A stretch of DNA of 64,000 nt from Sepiola atlantica (lineage: Eukaryota > Mollusca > Cephalopoda > Sepiida > Sepiolidae): contig OY744516.1 in NCBI GenBank assembly GCA_963556195.1, forward strand, positions 33,735,486 to 33,799,485. The letters run 5' to 3'. Position numbers and translations under genes: made by a program. A model generated the notes under the pieces. The model had not been told where the DNA came from and searched no databases. It saw nothing but the letters and a program-made list of their open reading frames with translations. The stretch's first letter is position 1; each line of letters starts with the position of its first letter. This document shows positions 20,429 through 31,770 of this stretch, in pieces.

Positions 20429-20870
20429 ACTGTAGAAGTGAGATAGCAAACAGCTGCTTGCACAGAAATAAATTTACCCTAGGCTAACGATACTTAAATA
20501 AATAAACAAATAAGTAAAAAAAAAAAAACTAAACAAAAACTTAATTTAAAAATTAAAACCTAAAATAGAAATACAAGAAACCACGTGTTAAAATAAATTC
20601 ACCCATTATATTGACACAACAAAGGAAACAGGATATAGGCAAATCTATAGAAAACAGAACAATAGAACAGGATATAGGATGTAACACCAACAAGACCTTT
20701 GTTTGCGGGAAGCCCAACGATTGGCTGAGAGAACAACAAATGAACTGATTACTTAACTAGCTAGCCGTGTATATAAAAACACCCGGCAAAAATAACTCCA
20801 TGCATTTTAGCCTGAAGTCCCCCCTCCCCCGGGGATGAAACGCGGGAGCCTCTGTGTAGCTTAATTGCCA
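20429..20870 (+). mobile_element. Penelope-like element 3' region (pseudo-LTR)
   Basis: Non-coding sequence directly after the endonuclease stop, rich in short A runs, ending with the hammerhead-like motif at 20803-20868. Penelope-like elements are known to carry such ribozymes in their pseudo-LTRs. The exact 3' boundary is not visible. Confidence 0.5.
20803..20868 (+). ncRNA. Degenerate type I hammerhead ribozyme
   Basis: Elements occur in hammerhead order. The stem I strand CATTTTAGC leads into a core box CTGA-AGTCCCC, where the consensus is CTGATGAGTCC, so two core bases appear deleted. Stem II pairs TCCCC with GGGGA around CTCCCCC. The second core box is TGAAAC. Stem III pairs ACGC (20840-20843) with GTGT (20854-20857), one G-U pair. 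The cleavage-site triplet is TGTA, with A unpaired. The other stem I strand GCTTAATTG pairs GC, CG, UA and, after one mismatch, two more. The deletion probably abolishes cleavage. The location fits the ribozymes known from Penelope pseudo-LTRs. Confidence 0.6.
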
Positions 20871-21274
20871 TAAATATATTTTCATAGCTTACTACCTAGC
20901 TCTACTTACGTATCGAGCACTGTTGAAGTAAATACTGAAAATTGATACATAAAAAATTATATCTCCTTATAAAATTTTATGTGGATACATGAAATACTAA
21001 TATATATATATATATATAATGTATGTGTGTGTATATTAAATATTTGTAAACACAAATAGTGCACTTTGATATGAAAGTAAAATGGTTTTGGAAGGGAGGA
21101 AAAGAAGCCTCCACAAGTAATTGGTAGGATAAAATGGAATAACTGTTAGCATGTCATTATCGTTGGGTGATTATAAGAATAATTTGAAAAGAAAACGGAT
21201 TTCTATTTTATTATATTGTTTAAATATGCAATGAGAGCTGCTTCAATGATGTTTTTTAAAATATATTTTTTAAC
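20871..21274. other. AT-rich DNA, no gene seen
   Basis: A TA microsatellite lies at 21000-21018. No other feature. Confidence 0.5.
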
Positions 21275-21655
21275 TTAGTTCACCCCAAACAAGGCAAGTT
21301 GCCACTGTTGGAGTAGAAGGCTCTTTGGCATCTGGGGACCTCCACAGTGAATGGATGGGATTACGCTGATTGTCGGGTTGGTCGAGTATATTTATGTCAA
21401 AGGGACACCAGAGTAGCAAGTTCATCGGAGCACATTCTATTGAAGTACTTGTAAAACAAGCACAATGATGCAACATTGCGGCAATGGGACAGAGGCTGGA
21501 GCTTGGTGGATAGTGATGGACCTATTAGATACTCTTTTTTGGACCTTGTCTAGGAGGGAGAGACTAGTGGATGGTGCACCAGCCCAGATGTGACAACAGT
21601 ACTAAATGCATGGAAGGATGGTGGCTTTGTAGAGATATAGGATACTATCAGGTGT
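21275..21655 (-). mobile_element. LINE ORF2 C-terminus (CR1/jockey-like), copy B
   Basis: Same family as 15941-16388 and 49065-49650. Compared with the 49-kb copy, this one joins CAAGTTGCCACTGT directly to TGGAGTAGAAGGCT, an internal deletion of about 190 bp. Frameshifts break the frame. Confidence 0.75.
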
Positions 21656-22593
21656 ATGTCTTTATTGAGAGTTATGTATAGAAATTTTAGAAAAATTGAT
21701 TTCATGGTAGTAATGAAGCATATGCCAAAACAAGCACATTTGTCATCACCAAGTTTAATGACATGTTTATTATATGTTTGATTACATTATTTTTATCTTG
21801 TATTTGGTCTTCATTTATCCCTTATTCCATTTTATAACACACACACACACACACACATTTTTGTATTAAATAAATATTTTTTTATGATTCATTATAAAAT
21901 TACCTATAACTTGTACAATTTATTCATCTACAAATCCTGAGCATAATATCTAAAAGAGTATATCATTTGATGGGTTCAGGTTTTAAAGGTTTATATATTT
22001 CCCAGCAAGGTAATCTTTGAAGATCTAACTGCTTCTGGTGTGAAATTTTAGCTATTCTAAATAATTTATGCTTCATTCACCTTGATGCCAACTTTTCTAC
22101 AAGACATTGATTTCATGCAGTAAGGCACCTGCACCAAAAAAGCAACTTTATCTATCTCTGTAAATCCTGCTCTGCTGCCCCTCCTTGCAAACAAACTGTT
22201 TTTTTTTACCCCCCAAGAGACTCTCCAAAAAGCAGTGCCCATATCACTCAGTCATCACATTTAGTGCCTTGAAGCAAAACGAATGGCACCACCCATTTTT
22301 TTTCTAGAATTTCTATCGAGACAAGGAGAATGTTTCCACATATCAATAATTACATCAGCTAAAAATTTATCTTTTTCTTTTTTAAATTTTTGCAAAAAAA
22401 GTACTTGTAAGTTATTTTAATTTTATGTATTTATTATTATGGGGGGGGGGGGTCACGGACTGTATATTTGATAATTTATGATTCAAAGTTATTCACTGTA
22501 GTTTTCTTAATAGTGCTTACTGACTTTATCTACTCATACACAATCTTTACATCTCTTTCTTTCCAATGATGATCCTTCTCTCTTCTATATTCA
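21656..22593. other. AT-rich DNA, no gene seen
   Basis: Includes a CA microsatellite (21838-21857) and a G run (22441-22452). No coding or RNA feature is recognised. Confidence 0.5.
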
Positions 22594-22902
22594 TACTAGC
22601 GGGGCTACCCGGCGTTGCTCGGGGTCATAAAAACATAATTGAAGAAAAATCGCGTGTGTAACATCTTTATATTAAAACTTCTATTTCTCTCCCTCTCTCT
22701 CTATAGCTGTCTCTTTATCTTTCTACTTTTATCTACCCTGGTCGCTACTTTTAAATTTTGCCTTTTGCGAAAGCTGTTTCTTCCTCACCATTTCATCCTA
22801 CGTTTCACAGGGCAATAGTATGACTTATTTCTATAAAAAGTACCACCACTGTCTGCGCCTTCTATATAAGTACTTATAACCGCCCCAGTGTTCATACTAT
22901 AT
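22594..22902 (+). mobile_element. Left end (copy 1) of satellite-bearing repeat unit
   Basis: Begins CTAGCGGGGCTACCCGGCGT followed by TGCTCGGGGT; CCCG and CGGG can pair as a small hairpin. About 310 bp of this left end is shared with 32265-32560 and 40931-41215. It includes a CT-rich tract, TTTTGC(G/A)AAAGCTGT, TTTCTATAAAAAGTA and CTGCGCCTTCTATAT, and ends in a partial 35-bp unit. Confidence 0.75.
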
Positions 22903-24573
22903 ATTTTGAATCCCCTCATGATATCCTTCATCATTTTAACTCCCCTCGTTGTATTCATCATTTTCGATCTCCTCATACTATTAATCATTTTCAATCCCCT
23001 CATAATATTCTTCATCATTTTCAATCTCCTCATACTATTAATTATTTTCAATCCCCTCATAATATTCTTCATCATTTTCAATCCCCTCATAATATTCTTC
23101 ATCATTTTCAATCCTCTCGTAATATTCCTCATCATTTTCAATCCGCTCATGATATTCTTAATAATTTTAAATCCTCTCATGATATTCTTCATTTTTTCAA
23201 TCCTCTCATGATATTCTTCATTATTTTAAATCCCCTCATGATATTCTTCATCATTTTCAATCCCCTCATGATATTCTTCATCATTTTCGATCCCCTCATG
23301 ATATTCTTCTCATTTTCAACCCCCTCATGATATTATTCATCATTTTCAATCCTCTCATGGTATTCTTCATCATTTCCAATCCTGTCAGTCTATTCTTCAT
23401 AATTTTCAATCCTCTCATGACATTCTTCATCATTTTCAATCCTCTCATGACATTCTTCATCATTTTCAATCCTCTCATGACATTCTTCATCATTTTCAAT
23501 CCTCTCATGACATTCTTCATCATTTTCAATCCTCTCATGACATTCTTCATCATTTTCAATCCTCTCATGACATTCTTCATCATTTTCAATCCTCTCATGA
23601 CACTCCTCTATCATTTTCAATCCTCTCATGACATTCTTCATCATTTTCAATCCTCTCATGACATTCTTCATCATTTTCAATCCCCTCATGATAGTCTTCA
23701 TCATTTTCAATCCCCTCATGATAGTCTTCATCATTTTCAATTCCCTCATGATAGTCTTCATCATTTTCAATCCTCTCATGATAGTCTTCATCATTTTCAA
23801 TCCTCTCATGATAGTCTTCATCATTTTCAATCCTCTCATGATAGTCTTCATCATTTTCAATCCTCTCATGATAGTCTTCATCATTTTCAATCCTCTCATG
23901 ATAGTCTTCATCATTTTTAATCCTCTCATGATAGTCTTCATCATGTTTAATCCTCTCATGATAGTCTTCATCATGTTTAATCCTCTCATGATAGTCTTCA
24001 TCATGTTTAATCCTCTCATGATAGTCTTCATCATGTTTAATCCTCTCATGATAGTCTTCATCATGTTTAATCCTCTCATGATAGTCTTCATCATGTTTAA
24101 TCCTCTCATGATAGTCTTCATCATTTTCAATCCTCTCATGATAGTCTTCATCATTTTCAATCCTCTCATGATAGTCTTCATCATTTTCAATCCTCTCATG
24201 ACATTCTTCATCATTTTCAATCCTCTCATGATATTCTTCATCATTTTCAATCCCCTCATGATATTATTCATCATTTTCAATCCTCTCATGGTATTCTTCA
24301 TCATTTCCAATCCTGTCAGTCTATTTTTCCTCATTTTCAATCCTTTCATGAAATTCTTCATCATTTTCAATCCTCTCATGATAGTCTTCATCATTTTCAA
24401 TCCCCTCATGATAGTCTTCATCATTTTCAATCCCCTCATGATAGTGTACATCATTTTCAATCCCCTCATTATAGTCTTCATCATTTTCAATCCCCTCATG
24501 ATAGTCTTCATCATTTTCAATCCTCTCATGATAGTCTTCATCATTTTCAATCCTCTCATGATAGTCTTTATCA
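22903..24573. repeat. 30-bp minisatellite array, about 55 copies
   Basis: The unit is TCATCATTTTCAATCCTCTC plus ATGATAGTCT (30 bp). Variants come in blocks: ATATTC units first, then ACATTC, then ATAGTC, then a run with ATGTTTAATCC, then mixed, which shows local amplification. A diverged stretch containing CCTGTCAGTCTATT occurs twice (23383 and 24312), about 930 bp apart. Because 30 is a multiple of 3, long open frames run through on both strands, with decapeptide repeats such as MRGLKMMKTI. They are not treated as genes. Confidence 0.95.
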
Positions 24574-27500
24574 TAGCTCTATCTAGGATATTGACCACTT
24601 TTCTCTCGGACAACGCCGAGTACTTTGAAAATCAAGGAGGCCTCATGAGCACTCCTGAAATCACTTAGGTATCCTCTCTCCTACTGATTTGCGAAATAGT
24701 CCAAAGGGGAACGAAGATGGCGTTAAAATATTTTCCAAACCTATCACTACAGTAGCTCTATCTAGGACATTGAGCACTTTTCTCCCGGACAACGCCGAGT
24801 ACTTTGATAATCAAGGAGGCCTCCTGAGGACTACTGAAATCACTTAGGTATCCTCTCTCCTTCTGATCTGCGAAATAGTCCAAAGGGGAACGAAGATAGC
24901 GTTAAAATAATTTCCAAACCTATCACTACAGTAGCTCTATCTAGGACATTGAGCACTTTTCTCCCGGACAACGGCGAGTACTTTGATAATCAAGGAGGCC
25001 TCCTGGGGACTACTGAAATCACTTAGGTATCCTCTCCTTCTGATCTGCGAAATAGTCCAAAGGGGAACGAAGATTGCGTTAAAATATTTTCCAAACCTAT
25101 TACTACAGTAGCTCTATCTAGGATATTGAGCACTTTTCTCCCCGACAACGCCGAGTGATTTGAAAATCAAGGAGGCCTCCTGAGCACTACTGAAATCACT
25201 CTTATGGATTCCCCCATCCTTTTCAGCGTAGATGCTGTTAAAATATTATCCAAACCTATCACTACAGTAGCTCTATCTAGGACATTGAGCAATTTTCTCC
25301 CAAACAACTCCGAGTACTTTTAAAATCAAAGAGGCCTCCTGAGCACTACTGAAATTACTTAGGTATCCTCCCTCCTTTTCATCTGCAAAATAGTCCAAAG
25401 GGTAACGAAGATGGCGTTAAAATATTTTCCAAACCTATCACTACAGTAGCTCTATCTAGGATATTGAGCACTTTTCTCCCGGACAACGCCGAGTACTTTG
25501 AAAGTCAAGGAGGCCCTCTGAGCACTACTGAAATTACTTAGGTATCCTCCCTCCTTTTTATCTGCAAAATAGTCCAAAGGGGAACGAAGATGGCGTTAAA
25601 ATATTTTCCAAACCTATCACTACAGTAGCTCTATCTAGGATATTGAGCACTTTTCTCCCGGACAACGCCGAGTACTTTAAAAATCAAGGAGGTCTCCTGA
25701 GCACTACTGAAATCACTTAGGTATCCTCCCTCCTTTTCATCTGCAAAATAGTCCAAAGGGGAACGAAGATGGCGTTAAAATATTTTCCAAACCTATCACT
25801 ACAGTAGCTCTATCTAGGATATTGAGCACTTTTCTCCCGGACAACGCCGAGTACTTTTAAAATCAAGGAGGCCTCCTGAGCACTACTGAAATTACTTAGG
25901 TATCCTCCCTCCTTTTTATCTGCAAAATAGTCCAAAGGGTAACGAAGATGGCGTTAAAATATTTTCCAAACCTATCACTACAGTAGCTCTATCTAGGATA
26001 TTGAGCACTTTTCTCCCGGACAACGCCGAGTACTTTGAAAATCAAGGAGGCCTCCTGAGCACTACTGAAATTACTTAGGTATCCTCCCTCCTTTTCATCT
26101 GCAAAATAGTCCAAAGGGGAACGAAGATGGCGTTAAAATATTTTCCAAACCTATCACTACAGTAGCTCTATCTAGGATATTGAGCACTTTTCTCCCGGAC
26201 AACGCCGAGTACTTTGAAAATCAAGGAGGCCCTCTGAGCACTACTGAAATTACTTAGGTATCCTCCCTCCTTTTCATCTGCAAAATAGTCCAAAGGGGAA
26301 CGAAGATGGCGTTAAAATATTTTCCAAACCTATTACTACAGTAGCTCTATCTAGGATATTGAGCACTTTTCTCCCGGACAACGCCGAGTACTTTGAAAAT
26401 CAAGGAGGCCCTCTGAGCACTACTGAAATTACTTAGGTATCCTCCCTCCTTTTCATCTGCAAAATAGTCTAAAGTGGAACGAAGATGGCGTTAAAATATT
26501 TTCCAAACCTATCACTACAGTAGCTCTATCTAGGATATTGAGCACTTTTCTCCCGGACAACGCCGAGTACTTTTAAAATCAAGGAAACCTCCTGAGCACT
26601 ACTGAAATTACTTAGGTATCCTCCCTCCTTTTTATCTGCAAAATAGTCCAAAGGGGAACGAAGATGGCGTTAAAATATTTTCCAAACCTATCACTACAGT
26701 AGCTCTATCTCGGATATTGAGCACTTTTCTCCCGGACAACGCCGAGTACTTTGAAAATCAAGGAGGCCTCCTGAGCACTACTGAAATTACTTAGGTATCC
26801 TCCCTCCTTTTCATCTGCAAAATAGTCCAAAGGGGAACGAAGATGGCGTTAAAATATTTTCCAAACCTATCACTACAGTAGCTCTATCTAGGATATTGAG
26901 CACTTTTCTCCCGGACAACGCCGAGTACTTTGAAAATCAAGGATGCCTCCTGAGCACTACTGAAATTACTTAGGTATCCTTCCTCGTTTTTATCTGCAAA
27001 ATAGTCCAAAGGGTAACGAAGATGGCGTTAAAATATTTTCCAAACCTATCACTACAGTAGCTCTATCTAGGATATTGAGCACTTTTCTCCCGGACAACGC
27101 CGAGTACTTTGAAAATCAAGGAGGCCCTCTGAGCACTACTGAAATTACTTAGGTATCCTCCCTCCTTTTTATCTGCAAAATAGTCCAAAGGGGAACGAAG
27201 ATGGCGTTAAAATATTTTCCAAACCTATCACTACAGTAGCTCTATCTAGGATATTGAGCACTTTTCTCCCGGACAACGCCGAGTACTTTTAAAATCAAGG
27301 AGGCCTCCTGAGCACTACTGAAATTACTTGGGTATCCTCCCTCCTTTTCATCTGCAAAATAGTCCAAAGGGGAACGAAGATGGCGTTAAAATATTTTCCA
27401 AACCTATCACTACGGTAGCTCTATCTAGGATATTGAGCACTTTTCTCCCGGACAACGCCGAGTACTTTTAAAATCAAGGAGGCCTCCTGAGCACTACTGA

Positions 27501-30420
27501 AATTACTTAGGTATCCTCCCTCCTTTTCATCTGCAAAATAGTCCAAAGGGGAACGAAGATGGCGTTAAAATATTTTCCAAACCTATCACTACAGTAGCTC
27601 TATCTAGGATATTGAGCACTTTTCTCCCGGACAACGCCGAGTAATTTGAAAATCAAGGAGGCCCTCTGAGCACTACTGAAATTACTTAGGTATCCTCCCT
27701 CCTTTTTATCTGCAAAATAGTCCAAAGGGGAACGAAGATGGCGTTAAAATATTTTCCAAACCTATCACTACAGTAGCTCTATCTAGGATATTGAGCACTT
27801 TTCTCCCGGACAACGCCGAGTACTTTTAAAATCAAGGAGGCCTCCTGAGCACTACTGAAATTACTTGGGTATCCTCCCTCCTTTTCATCTGCAAAATAGT
27901 CCAAAGGGGAACGAAGATGGCGTTAAAATATTTTCCAAACCTATCACTACAGTAGCTCTATCTAGGATATTGAGCACTTTTCTCCCGGACAACGCCGAGT
28001 ACTTTGAAAATCAAGGAGGCCTCCTGAGCACTACTGAAATTACTTAGGTATCCTCCCTCCTTTTCATCTGCAAAATAGTCCAAAGGGGAACGAAGATGGC
28101 GTTAAAATATTTTCCAAACCTATCACTACAGTAGCTCTATCTAGGATATTGAGCACTTTTCTCCCGGACAACGCCGAGTACTTTTAAAATCAAGGAGGCC
28201 TCCTGAGCACTACTGAAATTACTTAGGTATCCTCCCTCCTTTTTATCTGCAAAATAGTCCAAAGGGTAACGAAGTTGGCGTTAAAATATTTTCCAAACCT
28301 ATCACTACAGTAGCTCTATCTAGGATATTGAGCACTTTTCTCCCGGACAACGCCGAGTACTTTGAAAATCAAGGAGGCCCTCTGAGCACTACTGAAATTA
28401 CTTAGGTATCCTCCCTCCTTTTCATCTGCAAAATAGTCCAAAGGGGAACGAAGATGGCGTTAAAATATTTTCCAAACCTATCACTACAGTAGCTCTATCT
28501 AGGATATTGAGCACTTTTCTCCCGGACAACGCCGAGTACTTTTAAAATCAAGGAGGCCTCCTGAGCACTACTGAAATTACTTAGGTATCCTCCCTCGTTT
28601 TTATCTGCAAAATAGTCGAAAGGGTAACGAAGATGGCGTTAAAATATTTTCCAAACCTATCACTACAGTAGCTCTATCTAGGATATTGAGCACTTCTCTC
28701 CCGGACAACGCCGAGTACTTTTAAAATCAAGGAGGCCCTCTGAGCACTACTTAGGTATCCTCCCTCCTTTTCATCTGCAAAATAGTCCAAAGGGGAACGA
28801 AGATGGCGTTAAAATATTTTCCAAACCTATCACTACAGTAGCTTTATCTAGGATATTGAGCACTTTTCTCCCGGACAACGCCGAGTACTTTTAAAATCAA
28901 GGAGGCCTCCTGAGCACTACTGAAATTACTTAGGTATCCTCCCTCGTTTTTATCTGCAAAATAGTCCAAAGGGTAACGAAGATGGCGTTAAAATATTTTC
29001 CAAACCTATCACTACAGTAGCTCTATCTAGGATATTGAGCACTTTTCTCCCGGACAACGTCGAGTACTTTTAAAATCAAGGAGGCCTCCTGAGCACTACT
29101 GAAATTACTTAGGTATCCTCCCTCCTTTTTATCTGCAAAATAGTCCAAAGGGTAACGAAGATGGCGTTAAAATATTTTCCAAACCTATCACTACAGTAGC
29201 TCTATCTAGGATATTGAGCACTTTTCTCCCGGACAACGCCGAGTACTTTTAAAATCAAGGAGGCCTCCTGAGCACTACTGAAATTACTTGGGTATCCTCC
29301 CTCGTTTTTATCTGCAAAATAGTCCAAAGGGTAACGAAGATGGCGTTAAAATATTTTCCAAACCTATCACTACAGTAGCTCTATCTAGGATATTGAGCAC
29401 TTTTCTCCCGGACAACGTCGAGTACTTTTAAAATCAAGGAGGCCTCCTGAGCACTACTGAAATTACTTAGGTATCCTCCCTCCTTTTTATCTGCAAAATA
29501 GTCCAAAGGGTAACGAAGATGGCGTTAAAATATTTTCCAAACCTATCACTACAGTAGCTCTATCTAGGATATTGAGCACTTTTCTCCCGGACAACGCCGA
29601 GTACTTTTAAAATCAAGGAGGCCTCCTGAGCACTACTGAAATTACTTAGGTATCCTCCCTCGTTTTTATCTGCAAAATAGTCCAAAGGGTAACGAAGATG
29701 GCGTTAAAATATTTTCCAAACCTATCACTACAGTAGCTCTATCTAGGATATTGAGCACTTTTCTCCCGGACAACGCCGAGTAATTTGAAAATCAAGGAGG
29801 CCCTCTGAGCACTACTGAAATTACTTAGGTATCCTCCCTCCTTTTTATCTGCAAAATAGTCCAAAGGGGAACGAAGATGGCGTTAAAATATTTTCCAAAC
29901 CTATCACTACAGTAGCTCTATCTAGGATATTGAGCACTTTTCTCCCGGACAACGTCGAGTACTTTTAAAATCAAGGAGGCCTCCTGAGCACTACTGAAAT
30001 TACTTAGGTATCCTCCCTCCTTTTTATCTGCAAAATAGTCCAAAGGGTAACGAAGATGGCGTTAAAATATTTTCCAAACCTATCACTACAGTAGCTCTAT
30101 CTAGGATATTGAGCACTTTTCTCCCGGACAACGCCGAGTACTTTGAAAATCAAGGAGGCCCTCTGAGCACTACTGAAATTACTTAGGTATCCTCACTCCT
30201 TTTCATCTGCAAAATAGTCCAAAGGGGAACGAAGATGGCGTTAAAATATTTTCCAAACCTATCACTACAGTAGCTCTATCTATCTAGGATATTGAGCACT
30301 TTTCTCCCGGACAACGCCGAGTACTTTGAAAATCAAGGGGGCCTCATGAGCACTACTGAAATTACTTAGGTATCCTCCCTCCTTTTCATCTGCAAAATAG
30401 TCCAAAGGGGAACGAAGATG
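24574..30420. repeat. Satellite array, unit about 179 bp, about 33 copies
   Basis: Each unit carries AGCTCTATCTAGGATATTGA, CACTTTTCTCCCGGACAACG, AATCAAGGAGGC and GTTAAAATATTTTCCAAACC. Spacing between successive AGCTCTATC boxes is 176-179 bp. The first four or five units (to about 25400) are more diverged; later ones are nearly uniform and alternate between two versions (TTTGAAAATC with GGCCCTCTG, and TTTTAAAATC with GGCCTCCTG). The array is fused directly to the 30-bp minisatellite at 24574 and stops mid-unit at 30420. Confidence 0.95.
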
Positions 30421-30549
30421 TGAATTTTACATAAGAATACGCTTTTATATGTTATGTATATTCTCTAACCTTGTTTTAAAAACCTAAATTGTGTTTTTAA
30501 ACGTGAGTTATCGCTCTTCCTTAGCTATTCTCTAACAAATAAATTCAAG

Positions 30550-30832
30550 TTGGACTTGTAAAGCTAGCGCCCGAGAAGGTTAGCAATCTGGCCATTAAAA
30601 ATTGCCTGGGCCGCCCCGTCGGGATTCCCCTGGTAGAGGCGCCTCAGTAAGCAATAAACTTACTCCTCCCCAAAGAGGGGAGACAAAGCCTGGGAGTGTG
30701 GACCTCCTAGAACTGCACAGGACAGACCCATAGACCGGCGGAATGAAGCCCCGAAGGCCAAGACGATACGAATCTATGGAGTGCAGTATCCATCGGAACA
30801 GATACTACACCTTGATCTTAGCCAAAAGAAGT
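30550..30832 (-). repeat. U2-snRNA-headed repeat, minus copy 1
   Basis: Read on the minus strand, the head TTTTGGCTAAGATCAAGGTG then TAGTATCTGTTC matches the first part of U2 snRNA, the strand that pairs with U6 and the branch point. A body unrelated to U2 follows (GATACTGCACTCCATAG, CTTGGCCTTCGGGGCTTCAT, AGTTCTAGGAGGTCC, GCGCCTCTACCAGGGGAATC). Its far end is ACCTTCTCGGGCGCTAGC. The same head plus body occurs at 62815-63180, and its proximal half at 46099-46217, so it is a mobile repeat and not a U2 gene. Confidence 0.8.
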
Positions 30833-31108
30833 GAATTAATGTAATTTTCGGTTAAAAAAAAATGGCGTCTAAAAGCTATGTTGAATTAGAGAAAAACGGC
30901 CTGGGGGAGTCTAAAATTATTTTTTGATATTCAAAATTCATGTAATAAGTTGTTAAATAGTATTATACAATGTTTGTTGAAAGAAAATCCTAGTTATTAT
31001 CACTTGTTAATTTATTAATGTAATTTAAACAGTGTATAAGTAGATAGACCGCTGTGCTGTCGTAGATTCGTTATAAATACTGATAGAAATCTCTCCAAAA
31101 ATTTCAAT
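30833..31108. promoter_or_regulatory. Spacer between divergent U2-like heads
   Basis: About 275 bp separating a minus and a plus U2-like head. It is conserved with 46226-46480 (GAGAAAAACGGCCT, GGGGAGTCTAAAAT, GAAAGAAAATCCTAGTTATT). A phrase GTAGATT-GTTATAAATAC lies about 40 bp before each plus head, where a snRNA proximal element or TATA could lie. The promoter role is inference only. Confidence 0.3.
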
Positions 31109-31205
31109 TTCGGATCCTTTCTCAGCCTTTTGGCTAAGATCAAAGTGTAGTATCTGTTCTCGGCAATTTGCCTTGAGATCAAGTGTATTATCCGATAGGT
31201 GTCGG
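31109..31205 (+). ncRNA. U2 snRNA-like 5' domain, probable pseudogene
   Basis: 31119-31160 reads TTCTCAGCCTTTTGGCTAAG then ATCAAAGTGTAGTATCTGTT and CT, the U2 5' domain with one change in the stem I side. Beyond this, U2 stem IIa, the Sm site and stems III and IV are absent. Instead a diverged second copy of the same domain follows (TTGCCTTGAGATCAAGTGTA with TTATC, 31169-31192), a tandem duplication of the branch-point-recognition region. Without an Sm site it cannot be a functional U2. The same duplicated form is at 46488-46590. Confidence 0.7.
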
Positions 31206-31339
31206 TTTTACACTGTCGAATCAAAAATCAGATTATCATTTTATTTTTTAATCCCTTTTCCTTTTGGGAATTTCATCTCCCCTAAAGTACAGGCTAATAC
31301 CCTCGGTCGGGATCTCACCGACGATTACTTATACTCCTC

Positions 31340-31770
31340 CCCCTCCCTGAATTTCACCTGGGGCGTTCACACCGGCGAATGCTCACACTCCACCTCCCCA
31401 AGTTTCGCCTGATGCGCTCATCCGGCGAATGCCGACACTCCCCCTACCCAGATTTGGCCTGAGGCGCTTATACCGGTGAATGCCGACATTCCCCCTCCCC
31501 AGATTTGGCCTGAGGCGCTCATACCGGCGAATGCCGACATTCCTCCTCCCCAGATTTGGCCTAGGGCGCTCATACCGGCGAATGCCGACATTCCCCCTCC
31601 CCAGATTTGGCCTGAGGCGCTCATACCGGCGAATGCCGACATTCCTCCTCCCCAGATTTGGCCTAGGGCGCTCATACCGCCGAATGCCGACATTCCCCCT
31701 CCGCAGATTTGGCCTGTGGCGCTCACATCGGTGAATGCCGACATTTCCCCCCCCCCCCTCCCCCCCATTT
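31340..31770. repeat. 51-bp satellite, about 8 copies
   Basis: The unit is GCCTGAGGCGCTCATACCGG + CGAATGCCGACATTCCCCCT + CCCCAGATTTG. Of its first 31 bases, 28 match the body of the U2-headed repeat at 62971-63001 (reverse strand). Single and paired units recur at 44830-44930, 45480-45650, 46690-47215 and 47405-47660. The period is divisible by 3, giving spurious open frames with 17-residue repeats. Confidence 0.9.

Noticed and set aside
22785..24668. Open frames of 407, 346 and 197 codons with MRGLKMMKTI or LMIVFIIFNP repeats
   Set aside because: Same artefact from a 30-bp minisatellite. The frames shift wherever a unit has an indel, without any sign of selection.
31109..31205. Functional U2 snRNA gene
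   Set aside because: Only the first 45 nt or so match. The Sm site and 3' stem-loops are missing and a duplicated piece follows.
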